A DNA stretch of 57,230 bases from Candidatus Venteria ishoeyi. Its GTDB lineage: Bacteria; Pseudomonadota; Gammaproteobacteria; Beggiatoales; Beggiatoaceae. Below, piece by piece: positions 51,929-57,230 of this stretch. Below the pieces are notes generated by a model. It did not search any database. It saw only the letters and a list, made by a program, of their open reading frames with translations, and was not told the origin of the DNA. The translations under genes and the position numbers were made by a program. Each line of letters begins with the position of its first letter. Within the stretch, counting starts at the first letter, position 1. Location of the stretch: the NCBI RefSeq assembly GCF_030378065.1, contig NZ_JAUCGJ010000030.1, positions 1 to 57,230 of the forward strand. Reading direction: 5' to 3'.

Positions 51929-53179
51929 ATGATGCGCTTTTTTGTTATTTTAATTTTTGCTTATACACATTGGGCATGGGCAACTGAAAACCTTACTATC
52001 GAGAAGCAGATCCAGGAGAAACAAGCCCAGGAGAAACAATTGCAGGCTTTGCAAGTCGAAGTTGTTAAACATCCCGGAGCCAGTCAACCCAAAATACAGT
52101 TAGCACAATATTATATTCAGCGTGGTCGCCAACAACAAAATCCAGCTTATTTTGCAAATGCCCGGGCATTATTAAAAAAAATCAGACAAAAATCACCTGC
52201 CTTACTTGCATTGTTGATGCTGCGAGGGCAACTTTTACATTATGCACATCAATTTGACAGCGCATTAAAGGATTTGGACATTGTTATTGCCAAGGATAAG
52301 GGCAATAAAGCTCAGGCAGAAATCCTGAAAAGTGTGATTTACCGGCACCAGGGTAAATATGAACAAGCTTATAAAATCTGTGCAAAAATTCTGGAAAGCA
52401 GCAACGTGGTTTTCAGTTCTTTATGTTATGCCAATTTATACAGTCGCACGGGGCAAAGTAAACGCGCTTACCGGGAACTGGAATCCGTACAGGCTAACGC
52501 TTTATTAATGGGGAAGGCGTTTGAGCACTTATTAAATGCTGAAATGGCGGTTATTCATTATCGCCAACATTATTTTCAGGGCGCGGAACAGGCATTTAAC
52601 AAAGCTTTAAAAACAGGAGGGGAGTCTCTGTATTTATTGACCTGGTATGCAGATTATTTATTAGACCGTGGTAAAGTGCAGCAGGTCTTGCAACAATTAC
52701 CTTTTGACCATGCCCATCCCCGAATACAATTACGACGCGCTTTGGCACTGACAAAAACCGGCAAAACCACAGCACAGTTAAAAAATCTAAAACAGATGCT
52801 CAGAGAACGTTTTGCGCAAGCCTTCGCAGCTAAAGATTTCAGCTTGCTTACCGCAGAAGCCCGTTTTTTGCTGGAACTGGAACAACAGGCTGGTGCCGCT
52901 TTATCCCGTGCGCAAACAGCCTGGAAAAACTTTAAAGAGCCAGAGACCGCGCGCATATATCTACAAGCTTTGCTTGAACTGAAAATTCAAAACCAATTAG
53001 AAGCTGATGCACAATCAGCCGCAGAAACGATGATAAGCTGGATAAAACAACAGCGTTGGGAAGATCCCATTTTAAATTTTCTAATCCATGCCTATCGTGA
53101 CAAAGACAACAGTTGTAAGGTTTATACGACAAGCCCCAAAAATTTCAGCTATTTAATAGCAAAATTTTGTCAAAAATAA
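51929..53179 (+). CDS. Periplasmic TPR-repeat protein
   Basis: A 416-residue exported protein. A short signal (RFFVILIFAYTHWAWA, cleaved near WATEN) is followed by a Gln/Lys-rich helix (about 25-45) and then consecutive TPR-like helix pairs across about 45-330 (ASQPKIQLAQYYIQRGRQ, ALKDLDIVIAKDKGNKAQAE, YEQAYKICAKILESS). It has no catalytic motif. Such proteins scaffold envelope complexes; a specific role is not evident. ATG at 51929 has AGGAG seven bases upstream; a second ATG follows at 51932. Convergent with ttcA, 27 bp apart. Confidence 0.72.
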   Translation: MMRFFVILIFAYTHWAWATENLTIEKQIQEKQAQEKQLQALQVEVVKHPGASQPKIQLAQYYIQRGRQQQNPAYFANARALLKKIRQKSPALLALLMLRGQLLHYAHQFDSALKDLDIVIAKDKGNKAQAEILKSVIYRHQGKYEQAYKICAKILESSNVVFSSLCYANLYSRTGQSKRAYRELESVQANALLMGKAFEHLLNAEMAVIHYRQHYFQGAEQAFNKALKTGGESLYLLTWYADYLLDRGKVQQVLQQLPFDHAHPRIQLRRALALTKTGKTTAQLKNLKQMLRERFAQAFAAKDFSLLTAEARFLLELEQQAGAALSRAQTAWKNFKEPETARIYLQALLELKIQNQLEADAQSAAETMISWIKQQRWEDPILNFLIHAYRDKDNSCKVYTTSPKNFSYLIAKFCQK

Positions 53180-53206
53180 AATTGGGGGGCTGATGTTTGA
53201 TAGGAT

Positions 53207-54028
53207 TCAGACATGATGGTTGTTTCCTTCTTTGTTGGCTAAATCCGCAGGATCAAACCCCATCATTAACGGACGCATGGTGTGTAATAAATTTTTAAAT
53301 AAATGCGGGTGGCTTTTTTCCTGGGCTGCCAGCAGTTGTTTCATGGCTTCGCGCTGAGTGGGTGCGGAAAAACAGGCGGGGCAACTGTCCAGGATAATCG
53401 GCAGGGCGGCTTGTTGGGCAAAGTCCCGTAATTGTCGCTCACGCACATAAACCAGTGGACGTATCACCCGCAAATCCCCGGCATCTATGGTGTAATTGGC
53501 TTTCATAGTTTTTAACTGCCCACCAAAAAAGGCTGACATCAAAAAACTTTCCGCCAAATCATCCAGGTGCTGCGCCAACACCAGCACATTGTAACCGGCT
53601 TCACGCGCGGTGGTGTACATAATGCCGCGTTTCATGCGCGCGCAATAAGCACAGAATGAGTCTCCCTTCATATTTTGTTTGGCTGATTCCATAATCGGCT
53701 GCTGCCGATAAAAATATTCAATGCCCTGCTCTGCCATATAGGTTTTCAGGCGCTGCGGGTGAAAACCTTCCACTTCCGGGTCTACGGTAACCACGCCCAA
53801 TTTAAAATCAATCGGGGCATGACGTTGAAAATGTTTTAATATTTGTAATAATGACAGGGAATCTTTGCCCCCGGATACACCAAGTAACAGGCGATCTCCA
53901 GCGTTAATCATGGCATAATCTACCAATGCCCGTCCGGTTTGCCGCAACAATGATTTTGCGGGTTTGACGGTTTTGGGCTGGGCTTTGAGTGAAGTAGCAT
54001 CTAGGCAAGAAGATTGATTTGAATTCAT
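53207..54028 (-). CDS. ttcA: tRNA 2-thiocytidine biosynthesis protein
   Basis: A 273-residue enzyme that thiolates cytidine-32 of certain tRNAs. The PP-loop LGVSGGKDSLSLL (ATP binding) is at about 47-59. Cysteines of the [4Fe-4S] site occur in FCAYCARMKRG (CxxC), and a further CPACF sits near 215-220. Other family segments, LAQHLDDLAESFLMSAFFGG and MKANYTIDAGDLRVIRPLVYV, are intact. It is usually near the length of E. coli TtcA (about 310), slightly shorter here. It is divergent from the qmcA-like gene with a 27-bp gap. Confidence 0.92.
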   Translation of the reverse strand: MNSNQSSCLDATSLKAQPKTVKPAKSLLRQTGRALVDYAMINAGDRLLLGVSGGKDSLSLLQILKHFQRHAPIDFKLGVVTVDPEVEGFHPQRLKTYMAEQGIEYFYRQQPIMESAKQNMKGDSFCAYCARMKRGIMYTTAREAGYNVLVLAQHLDDLAESFLMSAFFGGQLKTMKANYTIDAGDLRVIRPLVYVRERQLRDFAQQAALPIILDSCPACFSAPTQREAMKQLLAAQEKSHPHLFKNLLHTMRPLMMGFDPADLANKEGNNHHV

Positions 54029-54055
54029 ATGATTATTTTTTAGAGAGTATCATCA

Positions 54056-55060
54056 ATGGAAATCGGTTTAGCGATTATTTCCGGCTTGATATTGCTTATC
54101 GCAATGACAGCCATTTTCCTGGGTTTCAAAAAGGTACCACAGGGCTTTAATTATACGGTAGAGCGTTTTGGAAAATATACCCGTTTTTTACATGCAGGAC
54201 CTAATTTCATCATACCGTTTATTGAACAGGTTGGTCAGGAAATGGATATGCGTGAGCGTACCATTGATATTGAAAACCAAAAGGTAATTACTAAAGATAA
54301 TGCCACGGTAATGGTTAACGGGATTATCTTTTATCAAGTCATTGATGCCGCTAAAGCCGCTTATGAAGTCGAAAATTATGTCGAAACCGTCAAGGATTTG
54401 ATCACCACCAACGTGCGCGGCACGGTCGGTTCCATGGAGCTAGATGAACTCTTATCCAAACGTGAGGAAATCAGTGAAAGCATTCTGACGGATGTTGGCA
54501 AGTCAACAACAAGCTGGGGTATTAAAATATTCCGGGTTAAAATCAAGGATATTGCGCCACCGGAAGAACTGGCGGAAGCCATGAACAAACAGTTGACAGC
54601 AGAGCGTCAGAAACGCGCGGTATTACATGAAGCAGAAGGTCGCAGGCAATCTGAAATCATGCGCGCGGAAGGTAGTAAAAAAGCCAAGATTTTAGAGGCG
54701 GAAGGGGAAAAGCAGGCGCAAATCCTCAAAGCGCAGGCACAACAGGAAGCAGAGTTATTGTATTCCAAACAACGTGAGGAAAGCGCGACACATGACGCGC
54801 TGGCTCGGGAGCGTCTGGCACAGGCGGAGGCCAAAGCCACTGCGATGATGTCGCAGGCACTGGCAAATGGCGATGTGCAGGCGGTTAATTATTTTGTGGC
54901 GGAAAAATATATTAAAGCATTTGGTGAGCTTGCCAAGGCCCCGAATGAAAAACTGGTTATGCTGCCGATGGAAGCCACCAGTATGTTAGGCGCGTTGCAG
55001 GGCATTGGCGAGATTGGTAAAGAGGCTTTTCAGCGTAAAAATGAGTCAAATAATACTTAA
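54056..55060 (+). CDS. qmcA: SPFH/stomatin-like protein, QmcA type
   Basis: A 334-residue inner-membrane protein. One N-terminal helix (about 3-22) precedes the SPFH domain (about 25-190; KVPQGFNYTVERFGKYTRFLHAGPNFIIPF and RERTIDIENQKVITKDNA), then an Ala/Glu-rich coiled coil (about 190-275; AEGEKQAQILKAQAQQEAEL) that drives oligomerisation. Members form large rings that organise membrane microdomains and modulate FtsH-type proteolysis. It precedes an NfeD gene by 16 bp, the standard pairing, so the two proteins act together. Confidence 0.9.
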   Translation: MEIGLAIISGLILLIAMTAIFLGFKKVPQGFNYTVERFGKYTRFLHAGPNFIIPFIEQVGQEMDMRERTIDIENQKVITKDNATVMVNGIIFYQVIDAAKAAYEVENYVETVKDLITTNVRGTVGSMELDELLSKREEISESILTDVGKSTTSWGIKIFRVKIKDIAPPEELAEAMNKQLTAERQKRAVLHEAEGRRQSEIMRAEGSKKAKILEAEGEKQAQILKAQAQQEAELLYSKQREESATHDALARERLAQAEAKATAMMSQALANGDVQAVNYFVAEKYIKAFGELAKAPNEKLVMLPMEATSMLGALQGIGEIGKEAFQRKNESNNT

Positions 55061-55076
55061 AAAAGGAACCCAGAAA

Positions 55077-55538
55077 ATGCAGGAATTATTACAAATGGAT
55101 GCGTATTGGTACTGGTGGATGGCTGCCTGTGTCCTTCTTTTACTGGAAATGATTTTGCCGGATATTTTTTTCCTGGCAATGGCGATTGCATCAGGTCTGG
55201 TGGGTTTATTGGTCTTATTGGTACCGGGCTTAAGTTTTTCCTGGCAGTTTTTCAGTTTTTCCACTATTTCTATTTTTGGTCTGGTGTTATCTCGTATTTA
55301 TCTCAATGCGATTCCACCGGAAACTGATCAGCCATTCTTAAACCAGCGGGCAGAACAATTTAATGGTCGCATTTTCACTTTAACCGCACCGATTGAAGAT
55401 GGCGTGGGTGAAATCAAGGCCGATGGCAGTTTCTGGGATGTGTATGGCCCGGATTGTCCCGCAGGCACCCGCATTAAAGTGGTAGGTTCCTCCGGCATTA
55501 TTCTGAACGTAAAACCTGTGGAAACGGTGCAGGGTTGA
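55077..55538 (+). CDS. NfeD-family membrane protein (YbbJ-like)
   Basis: 153 residues from the ATG at 55077, supported by AAAGGAA upstream; a longer frame from 55005 lies inside qmcA. The N-terminal part has membrane helices (about 10-28, 32-52, 55-75; MAACVLLLLEMILPDIFFLAMAIA). The C-terminal OB-fold NfeD domain (about 95-153) reads GRIFTLTAPIEDGVGEIKADGSFWDVYGPDCPAGTRIKV in outline. This is the short, protease-less NfeD1b class that accompanies QmcA/stomatin. Convergent with bioB. Confidence 0.88.
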   Translation: MQELLQMDAYWYWWMAACVLLLLEMILPDIFFLAMAIASGLVGLLVLLVPGLSFSWQFFSFSTISIFGLVLSRIYLNAIPPETDQPFLNQRAEQFNGRIFTLTAPIEDGVGEIKADGSFWDVYGPDCPAGTRIKVVGSSGIILNVKPVETVQG

Positions 55539-55557
55539 TGGTAGGAAAAAAACTAAA

Positions 55558-55590
55558 AGACCTTCCAGGTTTTCAAAACATGGAAGGTCT
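55558..55590 (-). terminator. Terminator of bioB between convergent genes
   Basis: AGACCTTCCA pairs with TGGAAGGTCT (55558-55567 with 55581-55590); the loop itself can pair GTTTT/AAAAC. In the minus direction it is followed by TTTAGTTTTTTTC, so it terminates bioB transcription. In the plus direction there is no T-run, so nfeD readthrough is possible. Confidence 0.75.
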
Positions 55591-55620
55591 GGTATGCATC
55601 AGGTCAAACAGTCATGTTGT

Positions 55621-56580
55621 TTACACTGCGGTCATACCCAAATCCTTAATCAATTGCTGATCCTTGCTGACATCCATATTGGCAGTGGTCAATAAGGTTT
55701 CACCATAAAAAACAGAATTGGCACCGGCCAGAAAGCACAAGCTTTGTAACTCATCAGACATTGCCGAGCGTCCAGCGGAGAGACGAACCCAGGATTTAGG
55801 CATCATAATACGGGCCACAGCAATGGCGCGCACCATATCCAGTGGCGGCAGTTCTTCAGCATCTTCCAATGCCGTGCCGTCAACCTTGACCAACTGATTA
55901 ATCGGCACGCTTTCCGGGTGTTCGGTTAAATTTGCCAGCGTCACCATCAGCGCGGCGCGATCATCAATGGTTTCCCCCATGCCCAAAATACCGCCACAGC
56001 AGACTTTTAAGCCTGCCTGACGCACGTTTTCCAGGGTATCCAGGCGCTCACCATAGCTGCGGGTAGTAACAACCTGTGGATAATATGCCTCGGAAGTATC
56101 CAGATTATGATTATAATAATCCAGCCCTGCCACTTTCAGTGCCTGCGCCTGATCCTGGCTGAGCATACCCAGCGTCATGCAGGTTTCTATGCCTGTTTTA
56201 TGAACTGATTCCACAATATCCAGAATTTTCTCAAAATCACGACTATTAGGACGCTTCCAGGCTGCGCCCATGCAAAAACGGCTGGCTCCCGCAGTTTTAG
56301 CCTTTTCTGCGGCAGTGACAATTTCTGCAACCGGCATCAAAGGTTCAGTTTGCAAACCGGTACTCACCCGCGCACTTTGCGAGCAATAACTGCAATCTTC
56401 CGGGCAGGCACCGGTTTTAATATTCAGCAGACTGCTTAATTGCACCTGCTCTGGCTGGAAGTATTTACGGTGCAGAGTTTGCGCCTGATACACCAGTTCA
56501 TTAAAGGGTAATTGAAACAAGACCAAGGCCTGGTCTGTGGTCCAATCGTGGCGGATGTCCGGGGTTTGCGTGTGTGTCAT
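55621..56580 (-). CDS. bioB: Biotin synthase
   Basis: A 319-residue radical-SAM enzyme that inserts sulfur into dethiobiotin. The radical-SAM cluster motif CPEDCSYC (CxxxCxxC) is at about 53-60 after LLNIKTGA. Other BioB segments are [57 protein letters not shown] and [29 protein letters not shown], the last carrying the [2Fe-2S]-site arginine. ATG at 56580 begins [14 protein letters not shown]. No other biotin gene is adjacent; bioF is at 39229-40392. Confidence 0.95.
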   Translation of the reverse strand: MTHTQTPDIRHDWTTDQALVLFQLPFNELVYQAQTLHRKYFQPEQVQLSSLLNIKTGACPEDCSYCSQSARVSTGLQTEPLMPVAEIVTAAEKAKTAGASRFCMGAAWKRPNSRDFEKILDIVESVHKTGIETCMTLGMLSQDQAQALKVAGLDYYNHNLDTSEAYYPQVVTTRSYGERLDTLENVRQAGLKVCCGGILGMGETIDDRAALMVTLANLTEHPESVPINQLVKVDGTALEDAEELPPLDMVRAIAVARIMMPKSWVRLSAGRSAMSDELQSLCFLAGANSVFYGETLLTTANMDVSKDQQLIKDLGMTAV

Positions 56581-56606
56581 AAAGGTTTTCTTTTGCGGTT
56601 GCGGTT

Positions 56607-57230
56607 TTAAGAAGTCGTATCCGTGGCATTGATTTCCGACAAAACCTGTCGAAACTGCCCTGTCAATGCTTTGTAGTCATTATTGTTCGGAAAAGCAAGC
56701 CTTAATTGTTCGGCAATATCCAGCCCTTCCTCAAAGCTTGCCTGCGCCGCCTGTATATCATTCATCGCCTGCCTGATTGAGCCGATATTACTCAGGGACA
56801 CGCTCAGGTCGCGCAAGGCTTCGGGGGTTTCGCCGATACGCGCAAGGATTTGGCGGCGAATGTCCAAACTTTCCTCAAAGGCGGCGCGGGCATCTTCTTC
56901 GCGCCCTTGGCGCTGTGCTGTTTGACCGACGTTATTTAACGAAACGCTCAGGTCGCGCAAGGCTTCGGGGGTTTCGCCGATACGCGCAAGAATTTGGCGG
57001 CGAATGTCCAAACTTTCCTCAAAGGCGGCGCGGGCATCTTCCTCGCGCCCCTGGCGCTGTGCCGTTTGACCGACGTTATTTAACGAAACGCTCAGGTCGC
57101 GCAAGGCTTCGGGGGTTTCGCCGATACGCGCAAGGATTTGGCGGCGAATGTCCAAACTTTCCTCAAAGGCGGCGCGGGCATCTTCCTCGCGCCCCTGGCG
57201 CTGTGCCGTTTTACCGACGTTATTTAACGA
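56607..57230 (-). CDS. TPR protein built from 48-residue repeats (5' end outside window)
   Basis: The visible 207 codons are the C-terminal part of a gene that continues past the right edge. It consists of nearly identical 48-residue repeats ([18 protein letters not shown] followed by [18 protein letters not shown]), each a tetratricopeptide-like helix pair with linker, then a diverged last repeat ([24 protein letters not shown]) and a 30-residue tail ending NATDTTS. Such arrays are common in large effector or NB-ARC/CHAT-type proteins of filamentous bacteria, where the N-terminus holds the output domain; that cannot be checked here. It has 26 bp to bioB, same direction, so bioB may be read from its promoter. 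Confidence 0.8.
   Translation of the reverse strand, partial: SLNNVGKTAQRQGREEDARAAFEESLDIRRQILARIGETPEALRDLSVSLNNVGQTAQRQGREEDARAAFEESLDIRRQILARIGETPEALRDLSVSLNNVGQTAQRQGREEDARAAFEESLDIRRQILARIGETPEALRDLSVSLSNIGSIRQAMNDIQAAQASFEEGLDIAEQLRLAFPNNNDYKALTGQFRQVLSEINATDTTS
56800..57230 (-). repeat. 144-bp tandem repeats in the TPR gene
   Basis: The same sequence, for example TTCCTCAAAGGCGGCG, recurs at 56871, 57015 and 57159, exactly 144 bp apart. Units are almost identical at the DNA level, including silent positions, showing recent duplication or gene conversion. The third unit has one replacement (VGKT for VGQT). The array continues beyond the window. Confidence 0.9.

Noticed and set aside
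56800-57230. CRISPR or satellite array
   Set aside because: 144-bp units are in frame and code for TPR-like helices.

Overview
The window looks like a chromosome segment of a gammaproteobacterium. BepA, TtcA, QmcA/NfeD, BioF/BioB and a Wadjet operon are all of proteobacterial type. The moderate-to-low GC, large TPR tandem repeats, dispersed inverted-repeat elements and oversized glycan-assembly proteins make me lean toward a filamentous sulfur-oxidiser type (Thiotrichales/Beggiatoaceae). That placement is inference; there is no rRNA, tRNA or other phylogenetic marker here to settle it.

Layout. 1-2.6 kb: repeat elements, a small membrane protein, the periplasmic protease BepA and a small unknown protein. 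2.6-13.8 kb (minus strand): a surface-polysaccharide block with a double CgeB-type glycosyltransferase, an ArnE/EmrE-like small transporter, a GtrB/ArnC-type polyprenyl-phosphate glycosyltransferase, a polytopic membrane protein, and a 1740-residue fusion of sulfotransferase, coiled coil, three glycosyltransferase modules and a methyltransferase. 14.2-19.9 kb (plus strand): the most notable locus, a compact operon of two di-haem cytochrome c peroxidase-family proteins, a Tat-exported Rieske subunit and a molybdopterin oxidoreductase. This is the gene content of the dissimilatory iodate reductase cluster idrABP1P2, in the order P-P-B-A. The catalytic subunit looks like arsenite oxidase AioA overall but appears to lack two of the four arsenite-pocket residues. 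20.5-26.7 kb: MtaD-type deaminase, a secreted DUF4091 protein, an OmpA-family lipoprotein and an M28 peptidase. 26.7-33.5 kb: a complete four-gene Wadjet (JetABCD) anti-plasmid defence operon whose last gene ends inside a 164-bp MITE-like element. 33.6-39.1 kb: a Cache-HAMP sensor with a DUF4388-like partner, a coiled-coil OmpA protein, and a divergent VWA/metallopeptidase-like protein. 39.2-42.8 kb: bioF and a secreted reprolysin-like metalloprotease. 43.0-50.8 kb (minus strand): a Mrp/Mbh-type ion-pumping membrane arm (MnhE, F, G, DUF4040, B, C, D, a NuoL/HyfB-like and a NuoH/HyfC-like subunit) with a thioredoxin-like gene at its end but no peripheral redox subunits. 51.0-57.2 kb: a DUF4160/DUF2442 pair between GTCCCCTTT-type repeats, a periplasmic TPR protein, ttcA, qmcA-nfeD, bioB, and the 3' end of a TPR gene built of 144-bp tandem repeats.

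How it works together. The Idr-type operon would form a periplasmic terminal reductase (IdrAB) with peroxidases positioned to remove H2O2 or reactive intermediates. The glycan block, BepA and OmpA-like proteins concern the envelope. The Mrp/Mbh-like arm concerns ion gradients. Two families of short inverted-repeat elements are scattered between operons; in two cases they supply the 3' end or stop codon of a host gene, and elements on both sides of the idr operon are compatible with past mobility of that segment. No tRNA, rRNA, CRISPR array or transposase gene was found.
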